Origin: Deltaproteobacteria bacterium
GTDB taxonomy: Bacteria > Myxococcota_A > SURF-8
DNA: 6,263 bases
Direction of reading: 5' to 3'
Assembly (NCBI GenBank): GCA_029570245.1
Contig: JAKQSH010000408.1
Span: 1-6,263 of the forward strand
Each line of letters starts with the position of its first letter. Position 1 is the stretch's first letter. Made by a program: the position numbers and the translations under genes. Of the stretch, positions 1 through 5,652 are shown one piece after another. The notes beneath the pieces are model-generated. The model made no database searches. It saw only the letters and a list, made by a program, of their open reading frames with translations, and was not told the DNA's origin.

Positions 1-453
1 AACATCATACAGTTCCGAAGGACACTTGGTGTCTGAGCACGGGTCGTCTTCAGCGTCGTCGTCGCTTTCCGTGGAAATTTCGCCGTCGCCGTCTTCATCA
101 CCGCCTGCAATCGGAATACAGACTCCTGTCTCGGTATGACAATAATAACCGTCGGAACAGCCGTTTTGGTTGCAGTCGCCGCTGGATGTTTCGCCGTCGC
201 CGTCGATCTCTCCGCTTATACAGGCGTGCAGTTTCATGTCGCAGACGCCTTTGGTGCAGGCCGTTTCGGCGTTGCAGTATTTGAGACAGTTGTGGTCGAT
301 GCAGATTTCTGCATTGTCGCAGTCGCTTGAATTAAGACATTCGACTGGCGTTTCGTCTCCATCGACTCCGCCGTTCTCTGCAGCGTCGTCTCCGCATCCG
401 CTCAGAAGAATAAAGAGAAATAAAACACACACAGGCGACATAATTCTGGACAT
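1..453 (-). CDS. Cys/Asp-rich secreted lipoprotein with DGDGE linkers (N-terminal part, runs off left edge)
   Basis: Reading the minus strand from ATG at 453 gives 151 codons with no stop up to the window edge, so the C-terminus is missing. The N-terminus is a lipoprotein signal: R3, a hydrophobic stretch at about 7-17, then lipobox L17-S18-G19-C20. Gly at +2 argues against an Asp+2-type inner-membrane retention signal. The mature part has 14 cysteines (C39, 45, 51, 56, 60, 66, 71, 78, 94, 99, 105, 112, 139, 144) in clusters separated by acidic linkers with DGDE or DGDGE. The segments C66-C78 and C99-C112 have similar spacing (C-x4/5-C-x6-C-I), and each leads into a DGDGE linker. This resembles small disulfide-rich modules of the EGF or Dickkopf_N kind found in surface proteins of myxobacteria-like organisms; the family is inferred by look only. 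The function is unknown and could be surface adhesion or metal (Ca) binding. GAAGGG at 463-468 lies 9 nt before the ATG and supports this start over the second ATG (codon 5). It is divergent from lptC. Confidence 0.85.
   Translation of the reverse strand, partial: MSRIMSPVCVLFLFILLSGCGDDAAENGGVDGDETPVECLNSSDCDNAEICIDHNCLKYCNAETACTKGVCDMKLHACISGEIDGDGETSSGDCNQNGCSDGYYCHTETGVCIPIAGGDEDGDGEISTESDDDAEDDPCSDTKCPSELYDV
79..204 (-). repeat. In-frame DGDGE linker repeat
   Basis: The 15-mer ttcgccgtcgccgtc occurs identically at 79-93 and 190-204 on the plus strand. On the minus strand each copy encodes DGDGE (residues 84-88 and 121-125 of the lipoprotein). The copies are 111 bp (37 codons) apart, so they stay in frame. 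A shorter related linker, DGDE, lies near residue 31. With the similarly spaced cysteine triplets before each copy, this looks like a degenerate tandem module of about 37 residues. Confidence 0.6.
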
Positions 454-462
454 GGCAGTAAA

Positions 463-468
463 CCCTTC
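463..468 (-). promoter_or_regulatory. Ribosome binding site of the lipoprotein gene
   Basis: The minus strand reads GAAGGG, 9 nt upstream of ATG 453. It favours translation from this ATG rather than from the second in-frame ATG at codon 5. Confidence 0.5.
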
Positions 469-500
469 AATCATCCGATTCTGAAACTCGTTTTTCCGGC

Positions 501-517
501 AGGAATATTCTATTCCT
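501..517. promoter_or_regulatory. 17-bp palindrome over the lipoprotein -10 box, possible operator
   Basis: AGGAATA (501-507), a 3-nt centre (ttc) and TATTCCT (511-517) form a perfect 7-bp inverted repeat. It covers the -10 hexamer (507-512) of the minus-strand promoter and reaches to about its transcription start. A dimeric repressor bound here would block polymerase. No regulator gene is in view, and an AT-rich dyad of this size can also arise by chance. Confidence 0.35.
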
Positions 518-535
518 ACAGCGGCGTATTTTCAA
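507..535 (-). promoter_or_regulatory. Sigma-70-type promoter of the lipoprotein gene
   Basis: On the minus strand, TTGAAA (530-535; 5/6 match to TTGACA) is followed by a 17-nt spacer and TAGAAT (507-512; 5/6 match to TATAAT). The predicted transcription start is near position 500, leaving a leader of about 47 nt before the ATG at 453. Box quality and spacing make this the best promoter candidate in the window. Confidence 0.6.
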
Positions 536-567
536 AACTCTTTTACATTACTGTCGCTTTAAAATCT

Positions 568-596
568 TTGTCTGCCGCCTGCATGCCTGATAATAT
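568..596 (+). promoter_or_regulatory. Candidate extended -10 promoter for the lpt operon
   Basis: TTGTCT (568-573; 4/6) is followed by a 17-nt spacer and TAATAT (591-596; 4/6), with TG at 588-589 giving an extended -10 motif. Transcription would begin around 602-604, on or beside the lptC ATG at 603. A second AT-rich hexamer, TAAAAT at 560-565 (5/6), has no good -35 partner. This is the only arrangement I find that could drive the operon from the 149-bp divergent region. Confidence 0.3.
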
Positions 597-602
597 CCGG
601 CC

Positions 603-1121
603 ATGATTATTCGCCTGGCCGCAACGGTTTCAATATTTTCGCTGTTTGTCCGGCTCTGCTCCTGTTCCGGGGACGGCTCGGCGCGGACTTATGCGGAAGC
701 GGACGATTCCCCGGCGATTACAGCGCGCGGAATGACGCTTGAAGCCGGAGGATTGCGGATTTCATCCGCAAGCGCCGAGCTTGATGAACAGGTCTGGAAA
801 CTCACCGGAGTCGGAATCAGGACGCTGTCGGAAACGGACACGGATTTCGAGTTCAAAGCAGAGGAAGCGACTTTCGACATGCAGTCAGGACACATCGAAG
901 CCGCCGGAAACATCGAAGCCGTCCTGGGAGATATCGGTGTCAAGGCCGGGCGCATAAGCATCGACAGCGCCGCCGAAACGTTCCGCATGGAAGGCGGACT
1001 GCTCGTTGAAAGACAGGGAATCCGGCTTGAAGGCGATTTCCTGCGCGGACGCCTTTGCGCCTCTTCTGACTTCGAAGTCGGCAAACCGCGACTTGAACTG
1101 AAACTGTCGCAGGGAGAATGA
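603..1121 (+). CDS. lptC: LptC-like LPS export periplasmic protein
   Basis: This 172-residue protein fits the size and position of LptC, which anchors in the inner membrane and passes LPS from LptB2FG to LptA. After a short hydrophobic N-terminus (residues 5-16) come about 130 residues of alternating polar/hydrophobic beta-strand pattern. It includes the LptC-like order 'VWKLTGVGIRT' (64-74), 'FKAEEATFDMQSGHIEAAGN' (84-103), then 'VKAGRISID' (113-121) and 'GDFLRG' (144-149), typical of the open beta-jellyroll. The call rests on this pattern plus the overlapping lptA and lptB, since LptC is poorly conserved. The start is fixed by an in-frame TAA at 591-593 and by the hydrophobic N-terminus; no Shine-Dalgarno is visible. 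Oddly, the N-terminus ends in R17-L18-C19-S20-C21, a possible but atypical lipobox, where LptC normally keeps an uncleaved membrane helix. Confidence 0.7.
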   Translation: MIIRLAATVSIFSLFVRLCSCSGDGSARTYAEADDSPAITARGMTLEAGGLRISSASAELDEQVWKLTGVGIRTLSETDTDFEFKAEEATFDMQSGHIEAAGNIEAVLGDIGVKAGRISIDSAAETFRMEGGLLVERQGIRLEGDFLRGRLCASSDFEVGKPRLELKLSQGE

Positions 1122-1126
1122 CGGTG
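1111..1126 (+). promoter_or_regulatory. Ribosome binding site that bears on the lptA start
   Basis: AGGGAG at 1111-1116 lies only 1 nt from the ATG at 1118 but 7 nt from an in-frame GTG at 1124-1126. Spacing favours the GTG, which would shorten LptA by two residues and leave its signal peptide unchanged. The ATGA overlap with the lptC stop instead suggests coupled reinitiation at the ATG. Confidence 0.4.
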
Positions 1127-1651
1127 CCGGATAAAAAGCTTTCAGTCATTATTGCAGTTCTGCTGTTTTCTTTTATTGCCTGTATTTCTGCGGTCCATGC
1201 AGAAAAGGCCAATACAAGCGCCGCGCCGACGCTCATGTTGTGGACTCCGGGAGAGCCGCTGGACATCAGCGCCGGAAGCATGCGTTTCGAATCCGAGTCT
1301 TCGCGCATTGTCTTCGAAACTGACGTGAAACTTACGCAGCGCGGGCTTGACCTGCATTGCAGCAGGCTTACGCTCGATTCGGACGCTCAAGGCAGTCTGA
1401 AGGGCTTTATTGCGGAAGGTGCGCTCAAGATCAGACGCGCCGGACTGGAAATCAGTGCCATGCGTGCCGAATACGATCATGCCGCACGCCGCCTCGTCCT
1501 TTCCGGTTCACCCGAAGTCAAACGTGCTGCCGATCTGGTGCGGGGCGAGCGCATCACAATAGACTTCGCATCCGGGTCTGTCACCATCGAAAAGGCGCAG
1601 GCCCGCGTCAACGTCGGCGCTGCGGCAGACAAGGACGGCGGAAATGAATGA
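1118..1651 (+). CDS. lptA: LptA/OstA-family periplasmic LPS bridge protein
   Basis: This 177-residue protein matches LptA, which oligomerises head to tail to carry LPS across the periplasm between LptC and LptD. A cleavable signal peptide has K6-K7, hydrophobic residues 8-25 and A25-V-H-A28 as the likely signal peptidase I site. The mature part has OstA-like beta-strand repeats: 'PLDISAGSMRFESE' (47-60), 'IVFETDVKLTQRGLDLHCSR' (64-83), 'LKGFIAEGALKIRRAGLEIS' (94-113), 'AEYDHAARRLVLSGSPEV' (117-134) and 'VRGERITIDFASGSVTI' (141-157). These are the recurring 'removes/forms a layer of strands' units of the family, and the length is typical. It overlaps lptC by 4 bp (ATGA) and lptB by 8 bp, so translation is probably coupled. 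The start may be GTG 1124 rather than ATG 1118 on ribosome-site spacing. Confidence 0.85.
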   Translation: MTVPDKKLSVIIAVLLFSFIACISAVHAEKANTSAAPTLMLWTPGEPLDISAGSMRFESESSRIVFETDVKLTQRGLDLHCSRLTLDSDAQGSLKGFIAEGALKIRRAGLEISAMRAEYDHAARRLVLSGSPEVKRAADLVRGERITIDFASGSVTIEKAQARVNVGAAADKDGGNE

Positions 1652-2387
1652 TATCCCGGCACACGCAATTCTGAGCGTTGAAAACCTGCACTTCTCGCAC
1701 GGCCGCCGCCCGATCCTGCGCGGTGTCTCGTTCGTGCTGGGTCACGGTGAAGTGCTTGGCCTGCTGGGCCCGAACGGCGCCGGAAAAACAACATGCATAC
1801 GTGTACTGGCCGGACTGTTGCAGGCTTCGGAAGGACGCATCCTGTTTGACGGTACGGACATAGGGCGCTGGAACACGGCGCGCCGCGTAAAGTCCGGTCT
1901 GGCCTGGCTGCCGCAGGAAGCTGCGGTTTTCAACCGGCTGGACGTGCGCGACAACCTGAAAATTTTCTGCGAAGAATACGGCATGTCGCACGCTGAAAGC
2001 GAGGCGGCCATTGCACAGGCATGCACCCGTTTCGGACTGGAAGCGCTGCTCGGACACCGGGCCGAGCTGCTTTCTGGAGGAGAACGCCGCAGGCTCGAAC
2101 TGGCGCGAGCCATGCTCACGAAACCGCGCTGTCTGCTGCTGGACGAGCCCTTCACGGCCATCGACCCGCTGGCGGTGGAAATTCTGCAGAAGCACATTGC
2201 CGCCCTGGCGGAAAGCGGAGTTTCGATTCTGATCTGCGATCACAACGTGCGCGAAACACTGCGCATCTGCCGGAGAGCCGTAATAATCGAATCCGGCTGC
2301 GTAATGGCAGCCGGAACGCCGGACGAACTGGCATCGGATGAAAAAGCCCGCCGTTTCTATCTTGGTGAAAACTTTCGACTGGATTAA
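1644..2387 (+). CDS. lptB: LPS export ABC transporter ATP-binding protein LptB
   Basis: This is the cytoplasmic ATPase of the LptB2FG transporter, which extracts LPS from the inner membrane. All ABC motifs are present in 247 residues: Walker A GPNGAGKTT (42-50), Q-loop in LPQEAAVF (89-96, Q91), signature LSGGERRR (143-150), Walker B CLLLDEP with catalytic E168, and switch His H200. The 'LPQE.AVF.RL.V.DN' stretch and 'SGGERRRLELARA' are characteristic of LptB rather than of the related LivF/LivG branched-chain amino-acid ATPases. The length is normal for LptB. The ATG at 1644 has AAGGA (1631-1635) 8 nt upstream and overlaps the end of lptA by 8 bp. The permeases LptF and LptG are not in the window, which is usual because they are commonly encoded elsewhere. 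Confidence 0.97.
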   Translation: MNDIPAHAILSVENLHFSHGRRPILRGVSFVLGHGEVLGLLGPNGAGKTTCIRVLAGLLQASEGRILFDGTDIGRWNTARRVKSGLAWLPQEAAVFNRLDVRDNLKIFCEEYGMSHAESEAAIAQACTRFGLEALLGHRAELLSGGERRRLELARAMLTKPRCLLLDEPFTAIDPLAVEILQKHIAALAESGVSILICDHNVRETLRICRRAVIIESGCVMAAGTPDELASDEKARRFYLGENFRLD

Positions 2388-2398
2388 ATCCATAAGCC

Positions 2399-2407
2399 TG
2401 CTAGAAT
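2399..2407 (+). promoter_or_regulatory. Candidate extended -10 promoter for rpoN
   Basis: TGCTAGAAT at 2399-2407 fits TGn-TATAAT with one mismatch in the hexamer. No good -35 box stands 16-18 nt upstream (2378-2385), but extended -10 promoters can do without one. Transcription would start near 2414, giving an rpoN leader of about 96 nt and making rpoN partly independent of the lpt operon. Confidence 0.35.
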
Positions 2408-2422
2408 TGAAATGCAAGCAAA

Positions 2423-2448
2423 GTTCGGGCCAGTGCCTGAGCCCGGAC
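2423..2448 (+). other. Hairpin in the rpoN leader
   Basis: GTTCGGGC (2423-2430) can pair with GCCCGGAC (2441-2448) over 8 bp, including one G-U pair, around a 10-nt loop. No U-run follows, so it is not a standard intrinsic terminator. It lies between the candidate rpoN promoter and the gene and could stabilise the transcript or mark an lptB-rpoN processing point. The rest of the 122-bp gap has no gene. Confidence 0.35.
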
Positions 2449-2509
2449 GCAGCCCGTTAAATCAGGGGGCGGAACTGAAAAAAACGCAGATTGCGGGAAT
2501 TAAGGAGTC

Positions 2510-4015
2510 ATGGCGTTAAAACTGGAACAGAGTCTGAAACTTTCGCAGCAGCTGGTAATGACACCTCAGCTGCAGATGGCAATAAAACTGCTTCAGATGA
2601 CACGACTGGAGCTGACCGAAGCCGTGCAGCAGGAAATGCTCGAAAATCCGACGCTGGAAGAAGTTTCGCTTGAAGAACTGACTGCTGCACAGCAGAAAGA
2701 GCAACTCAAGCTGGACGACCCCGGCGTCAATATGGACGAGCGCGCCGAAACGCCCATCAATGACGTGGACCGTCAGATCGAAAGCGATTTCGTCAATGAA
2801 ATAAGAGAAATCGGCGACACACAGGACACCCAGATCGACTGGCAGAGTTACTTCGAAAACTACATGGACGGCCCCAGCGACTTCGGTCAGGCCATCAACA
2901 CCGACGACGACAAACCGGGCTTCGAGAAATTCCTGTCGGAAGAACAGAGCCTTTTCGACAACCTGATGTGGCAGGTGCGCTTTTCCAAGATAGACCCTGA
3001 GCTTCTGCCTGTGGCGGAAGAAATAGTGGGCAACATCGACGACGACGGCTACCTCAAAGACATCACGCTCGAAGAAATCGCGGCCCTTCACGAAGTCCCT
3101 CTGGCCGCAGTGGAAAAAGTCCACAAAGCAATCATGCAGATGGACCCGCCCGGAGTGGGTGCGCGCAACCTTCAGGAATGTCTGCTGGCCCAGGCGCTCT
3201 TTCTGCCGCCCTCAGAAAGCCTGGTGGCCACCATCATCCGCGACCACTGGGACATGGTCGAAAAACGCCTGCCTGCGAAAATCGCCCGCAAACTGGGCGT
3301 CTCTCAGGAAGAAGTCCTCAGGGCCATTCACATCATAACCGGGCTTAATCCGCGTCCGGGCGCGCTTATCTCAGAAACCGAAGCCGAATATATTGTACCC
3401 GACGTTTACGTGCATAAAATCGGCGATGACTATCATATTGTACTCAACGAAGACGGGTTGCCGCGCCTGCGCATTTCACAGCATTATCAGCGCACGCTGG
3501 CCGATAAAAACGCTCCGGCGGAAACGCGCGAGTACATCAAAGGCAAGCTGCGTTCCGCATCATGGTTAATTCGTTCCATACAGCAGCGCCAGCGCACAAT
3601 ATACAAAGTGGCCGAATCCATAGTGCGCCAGCAGCGCGACTTTCTCGATCACGGTGTGGCTCATATGAAGCCCATGGTGCTGAGCGACATAGCACAGGAC
3701 ATCGAAATGCACGAATGCACCGTGTCGCGCGTGACCAGCAACAAATACATACATACGCCACAGGGAATCTTTGAACTGAAGTACTTCTTCAACAGCGGTA
3801 TCCGTTCTTCAGCAGGTGTGGATGTTTCGTCCGAATCCATCAAAGACCGCATTCGCAGTTTAATTGAGAAGGAAAACCCGGAAAAGCCGCTGTCAGATCA
3901 GAAGCTGGTTCAGCTGCTGAAACAGGAAGGCATGGACGTGGCGCGCCGCACAGTTGCGAAATACCGCGAAGCCATCGGCATACTGCCGTCGTCAGGACGC
4001 CGGAAAACTTTTTAG
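2510..4015 (+). CDS. rpoN: RNA polymerase sigma-54 factor RpoN
   Basis: The alternative sigma factor recognises -24/-12 promoters and needs AAA+ enhancer-binding proteins for open-complex formation. The 501 residues carry every region. The Gln/Leu-rich activator-interacting region I is residues 1-50, with 'LSQQLVMTPQLQMAIKLLQ' at 11-29. Acidic, variable region II is roughly 60-140. The core-binding domain includes 'MDPPGVGARNLQECLLAQ' (211-228). The DNA-binding region around 388-425 contains 'MHECTVSRVTSNKYIHTP' (400-417) and 'GIFELKYFF' (419-427). The RpoN box ARRTVAKYRE is at 478-487, 14 residues from the end. Length and motif order are typical, with no lesion. ATG 2510 begins the canonical MALK... 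N-terminus; AAGGAG (2502-2507) is only 2 nt away, a tight spacing. It lies 122 bp after lptB and 82 bp before rapZ. I found no convincing -24/-12 sigma-54 promoter in the intergenic stretches here. Confidence 0.98.
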   Translation: MALKLEQSLKLSQQLVMTPQLQMAIKLLQMTRLELTEAVQQEMLENPTLEEVSLEELTAAQQKEQLKLDDPGVNMDERAETPINDVDRQIESDFVNEIREIGDTQDTQIDWQSYFENYMDGPSDFGQAINTDDDKPGFEKFLSEEQSLFDNLMWQVRFSKIDPELLPVAEEIVGNIDDDGYLKDITLEEIAALHEVPLAAVEKVHKAIMQMDPPGVGARNLQECLLAQALFLPPSESLVATIIRDHWDMVEKRLPAKIARKLGVSQEEVLRAIHIITGLNPRPGALISETEAEYIVPDVYVHKIGDDYHIVLNEDGLPRLRISQHYQRTLADKNAPAETREYIKGKLRSASWLIRSIQQRQRTIYKVAESIVRQQRDFLDHGVAHMKPMVLSDIAQDIEMHECTVSRVTSNKYIHTPQGIFELKYFFNSGIRSSAGVDVSSESIKDRIRSLIEKENPEKPLSDQKLVQLLKQEGMDVARRTVAKYREAIGILPSSGRRKTF

Positions 4016-4017
4016 TC

Positions 4018-4058
4018 GCGCTTCGTTGCATACAGCGGATACCTAAAAACCGAAGCGC
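4018..4058 (+). other. Inverted repeat between rpoN and rapZ
   Basis: GCGCTTCG (4018-4025) and CGAAGCGC (4051-4058) are perfect 8-bp complements around a 25-nt loop, starting 3 nt after the rpoN stop codon. A T-rich but broken stretch follows (4060-4077). It could be a weak terminator/attenuator or an mRNA processing signal that sets rapZ-que expression below rpoN. The long loop makes intrinsic termination doubtful. Confidence 0.35.
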
Positions 4059-4097
4059 ATTCGTTTCATATTCCTTAATCAGAACGGGTTTGAACCG

Positions 4098-4955
4098 ATG
4101 GACGTAATAATCATAACCGGGCTTTCCGGTTCGGGAAAATCGACCGCCATTCACGCCTTCGAAGACATGGGCATGTTCTGCTCCGACAATCTGCCGGTTG
4201 TACTGCTGCCCGAACTGGTGCGCATAATGCGCGAAACCAAGCAGTCGGGCGGCATAGTGGCCGGCATCGACGCCCGCGAGGGCGAATTTCTGGAGCGCTT
4301 TTCCGAAGTTCACCGCCGGCTTGTGGAAGAAGGCAACAACGTGCGAGTTATCTTTCTCGACGCCCGCGACGAGGTACTGATCCGGCGTTTCTCCGAAACC
4401 CGCCGCCGTCACCCGCTGGGCGACATGGACGTGCCGCTGGCCATAAGGCACGAGCGCGAACTGCTGGCGCCGCTGCGGGCCGAGGCCAACGACTGTATCG
4501 ACACATCCAGCATGAACGTCCATCAGCTCAAACAGCATGTCGTAAAGCACGTCAATCCCAACCAGAGCGAAAAACGCCTGGTGGTGACACTGCTTTCGTT
4601 CGGCTTCAAATACGGTCTGCCGCTCGAAGCCGATCTGCTTTTCGATCTGCGTTTCCTGCCCAATCCGTTTTTTGTGCCGGAACTGAGCACAAAAACCGGA
4701 CTTGACGAGCCAGTACGCGAATACGTTTTCAATCAGGCCGACGCGCTCGAAATGCTGGAACGCATGGAAGGCATGCTGAACTTTCTCATTCCTCTCTACG
4801 AAAAAGAGGGAAAAGCATATCTTACCGTGGCGGTGGGCTGCACCGGCGGACGGCATCGTTCGGTGGCTTTCGCCCACAGAATGAAAAGCTTCATGGATGA
4901 AAAAATGCCGGGTTATCAGGCTTTCATCAGACACCGCGATATAGAGAAAGGCTGA
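4098..4955 (+). CDS. rapZ: RapZ-family P-loop nucleotide-binding protein (YvcJ/RapZ)
   Basis: The 285-residue protein matches RapZ over its full length. The N-terminal kinase-like domain has Walker A GLSGSGKST (8-16), 'DNLP' (30-33) and 'RFSETRRRHPL' (97-107). The C-terminal domain has 'SFGFKYGLP' (167-175), 'DLRFLPNP' (183-190) and the phosphate-binding-like 'GCTGGRHRSV' (248-257). In E. coli, RapZ senses glucosamine-6-phosphate and delivers the sRNA GlmZ to RNase E, tuning GlmS and thus envelope precursor supply. In most other bacteria the RNA partner is unknown. The C-terminus here ends in RHRDIEKG, lacking most of the basic KRK tail that E. coli RapZ uses for RNA binding. The ATG at 4098 starts the standard M-x-I-I-I-x-G-L-S motif, although no clear Shine-Dalgarno precedes it. 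It directly follows rpoN, without the usual hpf and ptsN, and is 4 bp from queC. Confidence 0.96.
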   Translation: MDVIIITGLSGSGKSTAIHAFEDMGMFCSDNLPVVLLPELVRIMRETKQSGGIVAGIDAREGEFLERFSEVHRRLVEEGNNVRVIFLDARDEVLIRRFSETRRRHPLGDMDVPLAIRHERELLAPLRAEANDCIDTSSMNVHQLKQHVVKHVNPNQSEKRLVVTLLSFGFKYGLPLEADLLFDLRFLPNPFFVPELSTKTGLDEPVREYVFNQADALEMLERMEGMLNFLIPLYEKEGKAYLTVAVGCTGGRHRSVAFAHRMKSFMDEKMPGYQAFIRHRDIEKG

Positions 4956-4959
4956 AAGC

Positions 4960-5652
4960 ATGTCGATCTCAGACAGAAAGCGCGCGGTGGTGCTGCTTTC
5001 GGGCGGACTCGACAGTTCGACCTGCGCCGCACTGGCAGCCGGTGAAGGCTTCGAAATCTGTGCACTTACAATCGACTACGGGCAGAGACACGCAATAGAG
5101 CTTGAAGCCGCACGACGCGTGGCAGCCGCGCTGAAAGTGGTCGAACACAAAATACTCAAGCTCGATCTGCGGCTTTTCGGCGCCTCGGCGCTGACTGACG
5201 ATATCGACACTCCCAAAGACCGCGCCGTCGAAGACGCCGCCGACATTCCGGTAACTTACGTCCCGGCGCGCAACACCATAATGCTTTCGCTGGCTCTGGC
5301 TTACGCCGAAACGCGGCGGGCGTTCGACATTTTCATCGGGGTCAATTCGCTGGATTATTCGGGCTATCCCGACTGCCGCCCGGAGTTCATTGCGGCCTTC
5401 GAACGTCTGGCTGCACTGGCCACCAAAGCCGGAGTTGAAGGCGCGGATTTCCGCATCCGCACGCCGCTGCTGCACCTGAGCAAAGCGGAAATCATCCGCA
5501 CCGGAACAGCACTGGGCTTCGACTACGGCCTTACGCATTCCTGCTATGATCCAACACCCGGAGGTCTGTCTTGCGGCCACTGCGACTCGTGCCTGCTGCG
5601 ACTTAAGGGCTTTGCCGAAGCCGGCCTGAAGGACCCTCTGCGCTATGCCTGA
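4960..5652 (+). CDS. queC: 7-cyano-7-deazaguanine synthase QueC
   Basis: QueC converts 7-carboxy-7-deazaguanine (CDG) to preQ0 with ATP and ammonia, in the queuosine tRNA-modification pathway. The 230-residue protein has the PP-loop ATP pyrophosphatase motif SGGLDSS (14-20), 'IDYGQRH' (38-44), 'VPARNT' (about 99-104), 'GVNSLDYSGYPDCRPEF' in the middle, and a zinc site of four cysteines C195, C205, C208 and C211 within HSCYDPTPGG...CGHCDSC. Length and all key residues are normal. The gene starts 4 bp after rapZ, with AAAGG (4947-4951) 8 nt upstream, and its end overlaps queE by 8 bp, so it is translated as part of this unit. QueC also occurs in DNA deazapurine-modification clusters, but none of those partners is here, which favours the tRNA role. 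Confidence 0.98.
   Translation: MSISDRKRAVVLLSGGLDSSTCAALAAGEGFEICALTIDYGQRHAIELEAARRVAAALKVVEHKILKLDLRLFGASALTDDIDTPKDRAVEDAADIPVTYVPARNTIMLSLALAYAETRRAFDIFIGVNSLDYSGYPDCRPEFIAAFERLAALATKAGVEGADFRIRTPLLHLSKAEIIRTGTALGFDYGLTHSCYDPTPGGLSCGHCDSCLLRLKGFAEAGLKDPLRYA

Noticed and set aside
136..484. Two overlapping plus-strand open frames (136-330 and 170-484) at the left end
   Set aside because: They are opposite a minus-strand lipoprotein frame that has a lipobox, patterned cysteines, a ribosome site and a good promoter. The plus-strand products look like reverse translations of its DGDGE repeats.
1608..2417. Long open frame of 269 codons on the minus strand opposite lptB
   Set aside because: It is antisense to an intact lptB with all ABC motifs. 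Its product has no recognisable domain and a composition typical of a reverse-frame shadow in GC-rich coding DNA.
2414..2509. preQ1 riboswitch or other known riboswitch in the rpoN leader
   Set aside because: The leader is not upstream of queuosine genes and shows no preQ1 pseudoknot-like arrangement; only a simple hairpin is visible.
4013..4032. Possible -24/-12 sigma-54 promoter ending in TTGCA downstream of rpoN
   Set aside because: The -12 element fits, but the -24 position reads GTCGCG instead of TGGCAC, lacking the essential GG.
3840..4961. Open frame of 373 codons on the minus strand opposite the rpoN end and rapZ
   Set aside because: It covers two well-conserved plus-strand genes, its product is His/Phe-rich low-meaning sequence, and it has no domain signature.
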